Shown here: piece after piece, positions 50,901 to 58,629 of the stretch
Layout of the letters: every line of letters begins with the position of its first letter
How positions within the stretch are numbered: position 1 is the first letter of the stretch
Translations under genes and position numbers: made by a program
The notes under the pieces: model-generated
Told to the model about the DNA's origin: nothing
Database searches by the model: none
Seen by the model: only the letters and a program-made list of their open reading frames with translations
Assembly (NCBI GenBank): GCA_024398875.1
Contig: JAKSIJ010000011.1
Span: forward strand, 1 to 64,000
Source of the DNA: Fibrobacter sp.
Lineage (GTDB): Bacteria; Fibrobacterota; Fibrobacteria; Fibrobacterales; Fibrobacteraceae
Direction of reading: 5' to 3'
DNA length: 64,000 nucleotides

Positions 50901-52639
50901 AAATTTGCACCAACTGCGAATTTACCATGAGCATTAGCGACGCGTCCAAACTTGTGAATGGCACTGTGTCCGCTAAGGAAGGGGTTGCTACAGTAACTAT
51001 CAGTTCTAAGATTGAGTATATGGAAACTCCCGCTTATATCGTGGTGTCCGCTGATGACAAACCGGACTTAATCTTTACGAAGTACGATAATCTGCGCTTC
51101 CGCGAACCGCCGGTCCCATATCCGGTGGTGGTGGATATCTTTGATGCCGATGGCCCGTCTATTGCTAGCCTCGCTATCCCGGAACCCTACCATTCCGATG
51201 GCAAGCATTACCTGGATGGCAAGGCGGACTCCTTGGCTGTGTACTATAACCGTGCCTTTATGCCGGGTCCGGATGGTGACTACAAGGATTCTTTGCCTGA
51301 TTTCCTCTGCATCAATTGGGATGAAGAAAACCTTGAAGCCCACAACTTCGTAGAAGAAGGCAAGTCCACCAAGAAGCGCGATACCACGGTGCAGTGCTCC
51401 TACATCTTTGAAAAGGAAGCCATTCTTGCTGCTTTCAAGGCTCGCCCCAAGGGTGTGGATAGTGTTCTCCAGTTTGCGGTGAAGGATACCGCCCTTTCTG
51501 TGGAAGTGAAGACTGCTGGTGACGGCAAGGTGCTGAACTATGCTTCATTTGCAGATCCGCGTCGTAAGGATGCTAATGGTAATCCGATGATTTCTAAGGA
51601 GAGTTTCACTAAGGGCTTGACGGATCGCATTGCCCCTGTGATTGTGAGCGCTCGTGTGGATGGTGCTGGCGACAAACTGAACCGCTTTACGGTAAGGCTC
51701 TCTGAACCTGTGGATATTACCGACACCACTTATTCCAAGTCTCCGTTCACCTTCTACATGAACTCTGCAACGGAAGTCTCCGAAGATAAGCGCTATGCTA
51801 GCCCCAGCGCTACAACGGCTCCGACGGGTATGAAGTCCGACCGTATTGTGCTTGTGTACGACAAGACTCAGGAAAAGACAAACCCCACGCCTCGTTTGGG
51901 CGACTATGTGCGCTTCCGTGCTGATACCTGGCTGTGGAAGGATATGGCCAATGTGGTCAACGATACGACTGCGGTTATAAGAGCGAAGGGCGATGCCGAT
52001 ATGCATTGGAATTCCCCAACGAACTATAATTCCAAGAATCGCGTGGCTTCTCCGTGGACCATCATTGTAGGTGACTACTCTGTGGAAGTTTCTTCTGTTA
52101 ATTTGGCTTCTATGGATGCCAAGATTGATGCGAAGAATACTCCAGTGGGTGAGGCTTACACGATTCCTACCAATGCGGGTAAGGATGAAATCAAGGCCTT
52201 GTATCCCAACACGCTGGGCTACATCGTGAAGTCTGATATGAGCGCCTTCATCAGTAAGGATGCCAATACAGAAAAACTCTTTGAGAACAAGCCCGAATTG
52301 TTGGAAGAGGTGTACTTCGATTATGAAGTCCAGTATTACACCAACCTGGGTGGATATGTGGCTAAGACAGAAGGCCGTATCTACTGTAAGGATGATGTGA
52401 ATATGGCCAAGTACAAGAAGCAGTACTTTGATGGTAAGGATTGTCAGTCCAACCCCAAGAACTTCTATCTGGCTTGGAACATGCTCTCTGACAAGAAACG
52501 CTTGGTGGGTACTGGCGCCTATATCGCAAAGCTCTCTTCTTATGTTTACCTTGGTAAGCAGCTGGGTAAGGCCAGAAGCAGTAAGGCTGATGAAACCTCT
52601 GTCTGGGGTGCTAAGCGCGGCAAGGGCTTAGTGAAGTAA
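47912..52639 (+). CDS. Fibro-slime domain surface protein
   Basis: The protein has 1575 residues. An N-terminal signal of about 38-40 ends near VDADAA. Two or three 100-residue repeats with CGWFSYVWD/CGWYVYKWG follow. The fibro-slime domain lies at about 390-680: CNTPGFFGG, SHATFTYSEDQEFTF, the PA14-like GDDDIWVFINGKIAVDNGG and QDYPLDIFFCDRR. Then come Ig-like modules, and the protein ends basic (GKARSSKADETSVWGAKRG). It has no FDMQG-type C-terminal domain. Fibro-slime proteins of Fibrobacter are secreted or outer-membrane proteins, several of them reported as cellulose-binding, so attachment to fibre is the likely role. AT-rich promoter, strong terminator after. Confidence 0.9.
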   Translation: MKTSKISFFGKVHSFKSALCAALPLMVISVTSFTVDADAACSGTIKFKPPTAWSSVYVAMDNSAREVPASTMVDGYYVIDLATYAPDAGWNSTKFKFVGSTGGCGNQVPMVSSTSFNTTGDFCNNYSIPCPGSGNTSYVAEDPLNLGNTYIGSVPPDAKYFYVKAPQTADWVWATPMVREQGSATGVEMKPVEGRCGWFSYVWDQAHVPGVAEVYSKEDPSLMLGDAVPLGALLSDANPKVYYSDGDLLFDDPGTNGSCAGTQGTALYFLPPADKEWQSAKPMFRATGTLGALEMTPAPGMCGWYVYKWGVGNPPPTEGYIFRSTDTTDQVGYYGFAGDFSSIPVKQLFIDRGGASLYFIPDPGDWIDDESLGWYGTNPGVDGTCEFKLAAVIYDTDENLNPLFTSDGNNGGFGACTGVRHGIVKTELGADKKPVFNAGNSNASLCAGDETKFKTLFNYTAGVNEVQCYDMTFRHYGSDPRWGFDSDSAVTDGNVGGFYPVENTSDATVVTSISPQSCPTCRNKRYAQGPVPTTAAYKVGFDQYCNTPGFFGGKDCEGLFANGDWPGGVWDWGASRWSGTHNQQFCFESHATFTYSEDQEFTFRGDDDIWVFINGKIAVDNGGAHLAAPGHVVLKNLNQTYGEGFLVAGQDYPLDIFFCDRRTTMSNVIIKTNMFIKQSSGLDASATKNSDGSTSYNVCYDRSGDGDCASVALGSTGSATGTIHACGDKIKEYGNLKFSIATRAGDQSWPLTAGQKGMQYGGIDLSDPFTPKISTDKMGNLPPGSYRLVIDFCSADGQCDDKARTFVNFRIKGTLDIITADATYTVGPGEEESPYYKSGTKWTYHSKGMAGSRVPVYISAIVDNAMDPLSAPGQTYTLTLSEGMIAYAGKTGDARVTFPKTVGESGVDTVWIYQSLSAMTQAKEVKTVKLKATASIEFIVPELHFAEVASTDSAGNVASWKHPIIHDPDSLDGEENFHWIGSDVDLYLLVWNPIDNEICTNCEFTMSISDASKLVNGTVSAKEGVATVTISSKIEYMETPAYIVVSADDKPDLIFTKYDNLRFREPPVPYPVVVDIFDADGPSIASLAIPEPYHSDGKHYLDGKADSLAVYYNRAFMPGPDGDYKDSLPDFLCINWDEENLEAHNFVEEGKSTKKRDTTVQCSYIFEKEAILAAFKARPKGVDSVLQFAVKDTALSVEVKTAGDGKVLNYASFADPRRKDANGNPMISKESFTKGLTDRIAPVIVSARVDGAGDKLNRFTVRLSEPVDITDTTYSKSPFTFYMNSATEVSEDKRYASPSATTAPTGMKSDRIVLVYDKTQEKTNPTPRLGDYVRFRADTWLWKDMANVVNDTTAVIRAKGDADMHWNSPTNYNSKNRVASPWTIIVGDYSVEVSSVNLASMDAKIDAKNTPVGEAYTIPTNAGKDEIKALYPNTLGYIVKSDMSAFISKDANTEKLFENKPELLEEVYFDYEVQYYTNLGGYVAKTEGRIYCKDDVNMAKYKKQYFDGKDCQSNPKNFYLAWNMLSDKKRLVGTGAYIAKLSSYVYLGKQLGKARSSKADETSVWGAKRGKGLVK

Positions 52640-52697
52640 CGTTGCGAGCGCGTGCCTCCCACGTCATTGCGAGGCCGAAGGCCGTGGCAATCTAACG
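52640..52697. repeat. CGTCATTGCGAG repeat element, partial copy
   Basis: CGTCATTGCGAGGCCGAAGG through GGCAATCTAACG. The same element recurs at 54922-55060 and 63809-63940. Confidence 0.75.
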
Positions 52698-52722
52698 CAT
52701 TGATTATACAGCGCAAAAATTT

Positions 52723-52749
52723 AAGAGTCTGCTTCGGCAGACTCTTTTT
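52723..52749 (+). terminator. Terminator of fibro-slime gene
   Basis: AAGAGTCTGC-TTCG-GCAGACTCTT then TTTG: a perfect 10-bp stem. It is convergent with recF. Confidence 0.85.
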
Positions 52750-52754
52750 GTGTT

Positions 52755-53873
52755 TTATGTCAGTTGAAAGTGCGCGTCGGCGGTGAAGGGGAGTTCTTCT
52801 GCCTGAGGCGTTGCAATAAAGACCTGGCAATCTTTTTCACGAATCAGGGCGGCTACAGCATCGCGGCGGTTTACATCCAGCTCCGCGAAGATATCATCCA
52901 GAAGCAGAATGGGTTTGCCTACGTAATGGGAGGCTACATCCACTGCGGCAAATCGCATGGCGATTGCAGCGGAGCGGCACTGGCCCTGACTCCCCACGGA
53001 GCGCATTTCGTAGCCGGAGGCACAGAGCGCCAAATCGTCTTTATGGGGACCCGCCATGGTGAGGCCCTGCAGTTTTTCCACGAGTTCTAAACCCGCTAAT
53101 TTTGAGGCAAAAGTCTTCCGTAGAATTTCTTCGTCGGGCACAATGCCTGAATCGCCAAAGTCTGCAAGACCGTCTTCCTTGAGAATGGAGCTTTTGTAAT
53201 CGCAGGTAATGGCATCCACACCGCCGGAGAGTTTGTGGTAGTAATCCGTAATCACGGGAGAAATTTCGCAGGAGAGGTTCAGCCGGGCGAGCCACAGCTT
53301 GGCGCCCAAATCCACCAGCTGGGTAGTGAGCACCTGGAACAAGTCTTCGCCGCCGGTGGGGGCGCCATCCCGCTTGTACTGCTTGAGCCACTGGTTCCGC
53401 TGCTGCAGCACCCGCTTGTAGTGCCTCAGTAGCGCCGCATTGGCAGGGGAGCGGTAACAGAGGATTTCGTCCAGCCAATGGCGACGCACCTCCGGAGCCC
53501 CCCGCAGGAGTTCGATGTCCGAGGGCTGCATGATGACTGCGGGGCACTTCCCGAAGAATACCGCCGGCGACCGCAGTGCTTCACCGTTTTCTTTGGCGCT
53601 TATTTTATTGCGGTCGACGCCTACTGCCCGCGAAAAACTGCTTTCGCCGCAGGTGAAATCTCCCCGCAAAATAAGGCCGTCCGTGTTCCAGCAAATCAGT
53701 TCCTTCAAATCCTTTGCCCGGAAGGAAAATCCTTGGGAAAGCAGGTAGATGGATTCCAGAATAGTGGTTTTTCCGCAGCCGTTTGCTCCGGAGAAAACGT
53801 TGATGCCAGGCAAAAACTCATATTCGAGATTTGCTAGGCTGCGCACATTCTGGATGGCAAGATTCTTTATCAC
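52755..53873 (-). CDS. recF: DNA replication and repair protein RecF
   Basis: The protein has 372 residues. Walker A GANGCGKTT (residues 29-37), signature QGQCRSAAIAMRF and Walker B ILLLDDIFAELD define the ABC-type ATPase; RSPAVFFGKCPAVIMQPSD is typical of RecF. It loads RecA at gaps. Unlike many genomes it is not next to dnaN/gyrB; here it is last in a run of envelope genes, overlapping the PorV-like gene by 4 nt. Confidence 0.95.
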   Translation of the reverse strand: MIKNLAIQNVRSLANLEYEFLPGINVFSGANGCGKTTILESIYLLSQGFSFRAKDLKELICWNTDGLILRGDFTCGESSFSRAVGVDRNKISAKENGEALRSPAVFFGKCPAVIMQPSDIELLRGAPEVRRHWLDEILCYRSPANAALLRHYKRVLQQRNQWLKQYKRDGAPTGGEDLFQVLTTQLVDLGAKLWLARLNLSCEISPVITDYYHKLSGGVDAITCDYKSSILKEDGLADFGDSGIVPDEEILRKTFASKLAGLELVEKLQGLTMAGPHKDDLALCASGYEMRSVGSQGQCRSAAIAMRFAAVDVASHYVGKPILLLDDIFAELDVNRRDAVAALIREKDCQVFIATPQAEELPFTADAHFQLT

Positions 53874-54904
53874 GGGATAAAGCCTCGCAGCCCGAAACTC
53901 AAGGGATTCCAGAGCCCTGCTTCCGATTCGTAAGTCAAGGCGTAGTTCACATCAAAGAGCCATTTCTTCTTCCCGATGCGGACGTTGAATTTATAGCCTA
54001 GGCCAAGCATGGCGTCCAAATCGTCCATGCCCACACGAATAGTTCCTTCTGGGATGATTTCGCATTCAAAGCCCACACGGCCTGTCCATACATGCCATCC
54101 GGGGTCAAAAACAAGAAGCGTATCTGCCACCTGATAATCCAAAGCTTCCATCCAGGCATAAACGGGTTTGCCCATGACTTCGGAGCGATAGCCTAGTCCG
54201 ATTTGCAGAATTTTGGGGCGGAGGCCTTCTGTGGAGGCTACGGAGTTGTCGGAGCTGATGTTCTTTGTCCAGCGGGCGGAAAGGTTATTGCTGAAACTGA
54301 TGTTTCGAACCATGACGGAGGTGGACCAGTTTTTGTTCCATTGTCGGAGCCAGCCGAAATTCAGGGAGACGGGACTGGTAAATCCATCTTCAATATCCAC
54401 ATCATCATAATATTCTGCAATATCCAGGTTATCATAACTCATGGAAAGGGAAAGGCCGAAGGCGTCCCGACGGGTGGCCCGGTATGAAAATCCCAGATAC
54501 ATCATGGAGAAAAATGGCGTGGCTGTTCCCAAGGTTTGGTCGTCATCGTCAATCACATCAAAATCCAAATCACCGCGGTAGAGCATGGCAAAACCTACGC
54601 CCATGCGTTTACCTACAGGGGATTCGATGCCCAGGGAACCGCCCATGCGGTCCAAATCCCGTTTCTCTGCATTCAACGTGTAGGAAAAATTCTGACGAAA
54701 ACCGAGAATGGCAGGGTTCCAGTAGGCGCCGGGCATGGAAGCGGTATCGGCAGAACCCGTGTTTCCGCGGCCTAGTTCGCGAGTGCCTGCACCCATGCGT
54801 TCCACAAAGCCGTCAAAACCGCCCAAGGCCGCCTTTTTATCTACAACACCCGCCTGCGCAATGCTTAAAATGAAAAACAACAAAATGGTTGCTTTTTTCC
54901 ACAA
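53870..54904 (-). CDS. PorV/PorQ-like outer-membrane beta-barrel protein
   Basis: The protein has about 344 residues if started at TTG 54904, which places a signal peptide (WKKATILLFFILSIAQA) at the N-terminus. The open frame extends to 55099, but that part translates repeat DNA and is rejected. ELGRGNTGSADTASMPGAYWNPAIL is the PorV/FadL-type opening motif; alternating beta strands and a WNPLSFGLRGFIP end follow. PorV-type barrels are partners of type IX secretion. It overlaps recF by 4 nt. Confidence 0.75.
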   Translation of the reverse strand: MWKKATILLFFILSIAQAGVVDKKAALGGFDGFVERMGAGTRELGRGNTGSADTASMPGAYWNPAILGFRQNFSYTLNAEKRDLDRMGGSLGIESPVGKRMGVGFAMLYRGDLDFDVIDDDDQTLGTATPFFSMMYLGFSYRATRRDAFGLSLSMSYDNLDIAEYYDDVDIEDGFTSPVSLNFGWLRQWNKNWSTSVMVRNISFSNNLSARWTKNISSDNSVASTEGLRPKILQIGLGYRSEVMGKPVYAWMEALDYQVADTLLVFDPGWHVWTGRVGFECEIIPEGTIRVGMDDLDAMLGLGYKFNVRIGKKKWLFDVNYALTYESEAGLWNPLSFGLRGFIP

Positions 54905-54921
54905 TGTTATGCAGTTCAACC

Positions 54922-55060
54922 CAACGTCATTGCGAGGGGCGGATGATAAAACGTCATTGCGAGGCCGAAGGCCGTGGCAATCTACAGACAACGAATGGAT
55001 TGCTTCGCTACGCTCGCAATGACGTAGGGGAGGGCGTTGCCTCTTCGCAATGACGTGTGG
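54922..55060. repeat. Palindromic CGTCATTGCGAG repeat cluster
   Basis: CGTCATTGCGAG at 54924-54935 and 54952-54963, its inverse CTCGCAATGACG at 55013-55024, and TTCGCAATGACG at 55044-55055. The outer copies form an inverted repeat, as in a MITE or REP-like element. It lies between the two envelope genes. Confidence 0.75.
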
Positions 55061-55061
55061 G

Positions 55062-55098
55062 AGGCATTCTGCATTCAGCATTCTGCATTCAGCATTCA
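55062..55098. repeat. GCATTCTGCATTCAGCATTC simple repeat
   Basis: Three copies of a GCATTC-based 14-mer just downstream of the FlgD-tailed gene stop, in the same family as 47280-47400 and 63735-63785. Confidence 0.65.
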
Positions 55099-56733
55099 TC
55101 TGCCACCTCCCAGGGTCATCACTTTACCCCAGCCAATGTGGCCATGATTGTCTTTTACGCGCACATAGTAGATGCCCATGGTGCAAGGTCTGCCGTAATC
55201 ATCCAGTCCGTCCCATACATCTTCTTTTGCGTTGGTGCTGCGGGAATCGTCGGCAGCGCGCGGAGCAGATTTTACAATCTTCCGCACCTTCTTCATGTCG
55301 TAACTAAAGACCTCGATTGTGATTTTGGAATCTTTGCTTACTTTGTACGAAACTAGGGATTCCCCGCCGGCGGTAATGACTGAAGGAACCATACGAACAG
55401 ACCCTAGATTACCGCTCAGTTTTGCGCGGTTGAGGATGGGGGCCCAGGTGGCGCCCGAGTCTGCGGAAACGGAAATCCCATTGCCATAGGTTGCAACGGC
55501 TAGGCCCGTTGTGCCGCCTTCCATGGGGAATGCGGTAATGGAGGTGATAATTGCGTCTCGGTCGGTGACGCCCGTTTCAAAGCTGTGGAGGTAGCGCGTT
55601 TCTTCTTCCTCGTCCAGCGTGAATCCGCGCACGCCCGAGGAATCCAGCCTCAGGTAGCCGCTGACGGAACCGCCTGCAACCCAAACTCCTACAAATGCTT
55701 GTTTCCCTATGAAGGCAACGCCTGTAGTAGTGTAGTCTTCCTTATCGAAGATGTCTCGCTTTTCCGCCTTCTTTGTGGCGTTCAGGAAGGGAACTTTTGC
55801 AAAGTCTTTATCTTTGGCGAATTTGCGCCAGAGGCTTCCCTTGACATCGCCATCCTTTAGGAGAGATGTTTCTGCAATGATTTGGAGTGGTGAGCCTCCC
55901 ATCCAGAGTCCCGTGACTCGAGATTCTTCCAGTGCTTTGGATGCGCTTACGATGGAACCGTCGGCTTTGTAAATCCAGAGACCTTTGGCGGTGCTCATCC
56001 ACAAATCGCCTGTAGATTCTTCTACGGTAACATCGTAAATTGCGGTGTATTTCTCCAGATCGATGGAGGCGTCTTCGTCCAATTCCTCCAATTTCAGAGA
56101 TTTGCGATTGAAGAGATGGCGACTGATTTTGGGCTCGTTGCCGATGCCTTTGGAAATGTCGTATTTCAGAATGCCGAGGACGCCGTTTGCGGCCCACAGA
56201 ATGTTCTTCTTTTTATCGAAGGCAAATCCGCTGGCGGCGTAATCCATGGGGGATTCCACAGCAGTTGCTGCAACGGGCTGTGAAACGGGCGTTTCATAAA
56301 TGGCGTCCATACCGCGGACAGAGAAAAATCCGGCAGGCATCAGGAACTGGCCCGCGTCGTCGAAGGTAAACATGGGGAGCACGCGGCCCAGGTCGCCCGC
56401 GTCCGCCGTCGCTATGTGCCGGCGTTCGCTCAGTTTATCGTTTAGGAACCCGGACTGCATGGCGGACACAGAGTCTGAAAGCGCCTCCTGCTTGGATTCT
56501 ACAACCCGAATGCTGGCGTAGTCGCTGGAGTTATTTTTGGCGACGGTAATGCGGGTGATGCCGCTAGCCACATCGCCGCGGGAATAAACCCAGAGGGCAC
56601 CCTCGCTCCCTGCTGGAGCTACGGAGAGGGCCCAGTTGCTGAACAAGGTCTCGGTGGCCGCGAAGCCCGCGGTTACTGTCCCGAGAACCACCCACGTAAA
56701 TGCCAACCCAATAAATTTTCGAAAACCTAGCAC
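55096..56733 (-). CDS. Secreted beta-propeller-like protein with FlgD-type C-terminal domain
   Basis: The protein has about 545 residues if started at GTG 56733, which has AAGGA 8 nt upstream and gives a clean signal peptide (FRKFIGLAFTWVVLGTVTAGFA); the TTG at 56757 lies inside the lolA end. The body has propeller-like segments (SGFAFDKKKNILWAANGVLGILKYD, STGDLWMSTAKGLWIYKAD). The end, VFSYDMKKVRKIVKS ... DDYGRPCTMGIYYVRVKDNHG, is the FlgD/T9SS-like Ig module. It is between the LolA-like and PorV-like genes on the same strand. Confidence 0.78.
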   Translation of the reverse strand: MLGFRKFIGLAFTWVVLGTVTAGFAATETLFSNWALSVAPAGSEGALWVYSRGDVASGITRITVAKNNSSDYASIRVVESKQEALSDSVSAMQSGFLNDKLSERRHIATADAGDLGRVLPMFTFDDAGQFLMPAGFFSVRGMDAIYETPVSQPVAATAVESPMDYAASGFAFDKKKNILWAANGVLGILKYDISKGIGNEPKISRHLFNRKSLKLEELDEDASIDLEKYTAIYDVTVEESTGDLWMSTAKGLWIYKADGSIVSASKALEESRVTGLWMGGSPLQIIAETSLLKDGDVKGSLWRKFAKDKDFAKVPFLNATKKAEKRDIFDKEDYTTTGVAFIGKQAFVGVWVAGGSVSGYLRLDSSGVRGFTLDEEEETRYLHSFETGVTDRDAIITSITAFPMEGGTTGLAVATYGNGISVSADSGATWAPILNRAKLSGNLGSVRMVPSVITAGGESLVSYKVSKDSKITIEVFSYDMKKVRKIVKSAPRAADDSRSTNAKEDVWDGLDDYGRPCTMGIYYVRVKDNHGHIGWGKVMTLGGGR

Positions 56734-56743
56734 GGGAACATCC

Positions 56744-57382
56744 TTATCGCATGTCAATTTCGTCTACACCGGGTACGGATTTGTAGCGAAAGTCTTCCGC
56801 CTTTATGGATTTTAACACATTCAATTTCATGATGTTATACCAGGAGGCGTTGCCACTGGGGTCGACGGTGAACAATCGCACGGGGGAGAAGTCTTTTTTG
56901 GAGAGCCACACGTCCATGTGGGAGAACTGGCCGGCGTATTTGGAGGGGTCCAGTTTAAGCACCCACAGTTTTTGTCCGTTGAATTCTGCTTCCGTGATTT
57001 CTTCGGCTTTGCAGTTCAGGTATTTGAATAGCAGTTCTGAGGGGTGGAGTGCTGAGGAAAGGTCTTCCACCGCTTTGATGAGCACCTGCTTTTGTTCCAT
57101 GTTCCATTGCCAAAGGGTCTCGCCGTCGCTGTAAAATTGGATGCCAGCCATGTTCAGCTTAAAGCGGTCTCCTTCGGCAACTAGGAGACTTCCTTTCTGG
57201 GAGGCGATGTCTGGGGAGTCGGCGTAGAAGACTTGCACCTGAAATTCCAGATTCCAGGCCTTACCGGACTTGAACCAGTTCTGGGATTTGACCATGGCTT
57301 CGTCGGCGGAAATGGCAAATGCCGTCGGTGCAAAAATAAGGGCGAATAACAAGCAATAAACAAAAGAAACGAGGGATTTCAT
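56744..57382 (-). CDS. LolA-like outer-membrane lipoprotein carrier
   Basis: The protein has 212 residues from ATG 57382 (GGAG upstream), with a signal peptide ending PTAFA. LolA features: WFKSGKAWNLEFQVQVFYADSP, a hydrophobic half-barrel, KLDPSKYAGQFSHMDVWLSKKDFSPVRLF and a C-terminal strand. It would ferry lipoproteins across the periplasm. The longer open frame to 58486 is antisense to the barrel gene. It heads the LolA-FlgD-PorV-recF run. Confidence 0.83.
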   Translation of the reverse strand: MKSLVSFVYCLLFALIFAPTAFAISADEAMVKSQNWFKSGKAWNLEFQVQVFYADSPDIASQKGSLLVAEGDRFKLNMAGIQFYSDGETLWQWNMEQKQVLIKAVEDLSSALHPSELLFKYLNCKAEEITEAEFNGQKLWVLKLDPSKYAGQFSHMDVWLSKKDFSPVRLFTVDPSGNASWYNIMKLNVLKSIKAEDFRYKSVPGVDEIDMR

Positions 57383-57463
57383 AAAACTCCTGCTACTGCT
57401 CCCAAAAATACAAAATAGCCTGAAAGGGAGGCTATTTCTCTTTTCCAATCCGCTTAAATTTTC

Positions 57464-57471
57464 TATTTTTG
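57464..57471 (+). promoter_or_regulatory. Putative -7 box of barrel-protein gene
   Basis: TATTTTTG matches TAnnTTTG, 25 bp before the ATG, with GGAAGG between. Confidence 0.4.
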
Positions 57472-57496
57472 CGAAGAATCTAATTGGAAGGAATTT

Positions 57497-58615
57497 ATGC
57501 GCAATTTCATTTTGCCTATAGCCTTGGTTTCGGCTGCCTGCGCCTTTGCCGCCGAAGTGGAAATTCATGGTTCCGTAGACATGGACTACGGTAGCTATTT
57601 TGATAGTGATTTTGACCCGAAGAATGCGGCCAATCAGGATATCGACCTTTCTGCCACGGCTTTCATGGACGAGAACGTGTCTGTGACGATTATGGCCAAC
57701 ACCCACAGCACCTACACGGACTCTACGGGAACTCATGGCTCGGAAACTCACCGTCACGACTTTGCTCGCAGCACCGCTTTTGGTGACGAGGAAGGCCGTT
57801 GGACGGAATTCAACTTTGATGGTGTGCAGCTCCGCTGGGATGTGACTCATGCGGTAGGCATCATCTTTGGCGATTTGACTTATAGTGCAGGTTCCTTCAA
57901 CTACTACTTCTGGCGCGATCCGGCCCGTTATGCGGTGATTGTTCGTGAAGAAAGTCTTCGCGGTATTGGTGCTGAATTTGGAAACGACAAGTATGGCAAG
58001 GGCCGCGTTTACATGGGCGCCTCCGACAATACGCTCCACACTATGGCTGTTTATGGCAGCTATGCAGTACCTCTCCTGAATAGAAATGATGAACACTTGG
58101 TGCTGACTCCCAGCGTGGACTGGATGTTCGGTGATGAGATTGGCCGTGGCTACACCTACGTTCTCGGTACGGAAGTGGACTACTCCAAGAGTTACGAGAA
58201 GTTGAATTGGGGCATCTATGCCGTGTGGGGCCTCCACCCTTATAAGGGCAAGGGAGTTCACTCCTTCTTGGTGGAACCTAGCTTTAACTACTCCATCTTC
58301 AATTTGGGTATGAGCTATTTCTATGCCATTACCGATGAAGACTATGCTGCTGCTGATCAGATTTTCACCGACGACCAGAAGATGTTCTCTGTGGAGCCCA
58401 GCTTCAATCTCCACAAAAAACTGACTCTCGGCGTGAGCTATGAATATCACGACCCGGATGACGAAGTCCATGGGGATGACTACCACTTCCTGGGCATGAA
58501 CTTCTATGTCTATCCCACCATGCGTACGGAAGTAGTGTTTTGGTACGGCTACAACTTTAGCGATAACATCGATACCGATTTTGCAATGGGTATCAGCGGC
58601 AGGGCGGATTTCTAA
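57497..58615 (+). CDS. Outer-membrane beta-barrel protein of unknown function
   Basis: The protein has 372 residues, with a signal peptide ending ACAFA. Alternating aromatic strands (VEIHGSVDMDYGSYF, WTEFNFDGVQLRWDV, LGVSYEYHDP, YHFLGMNFYVYP) and a C-terminal GISGRADF indicate a porin-like barrel. A Ser/Thr/His-rich loop (HSTYTDSTGTHGSETHRHD) follows strand two and may bind metal. Other Fibrobacter genomes carry similar porin-like proteins. GGAAGG precedes the ATG. Downstream OpgC-like gene begins 14 nt after its stop. Confidence 0.82.
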   Translation: MRNFILPIALVSAACAFAAEVEIHGSVDMDYGSYFDSDFDPKNAANQDIDLSATAFMDENVSVTIMANTHSTYTDSTGTHGSETHRHDFARSTAFGDEEGRWTEFNFDGVQLRWDVTHAVGIIFGDLTYSAGSFNYYFWRDPARYAVIVREESLRGIGAEFGNDKYGKGRVYMGASDNTLHTMAVYGSYAVPLLNRNDEHLVLTPSVDWMFGDEIGRGYTYVLGTEVDYSKSYEKLNWGIYAVWGLHPYKGKGVHSFLVEPSFNYSIFNLGMSYFYAITDEDYAAADQIFTDDQKMFSVEPSFNLHKKLTLGVSYEYHDPDDEVHGDDYHFLGMNFYVYPTMRTEVVFWYGYNFSDNIDTDFAMGISGRADF

Positions 58616-58629
58616 CCTAGGATTCCTCC

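Noticed and set aside
54905-55099. N-terminal extension of the PorV-like frame
   Set aside because: It translates the CGTCATTGCGAG and GCATTC repeats; a signal peptide begins only after them.
57383-58486. N-terminal extension of the LolA-like frame
   Set aside because: The upstream part is antisense to the barrel gene at 57497; the signal peptide and GGAG site fix the start at 57382.
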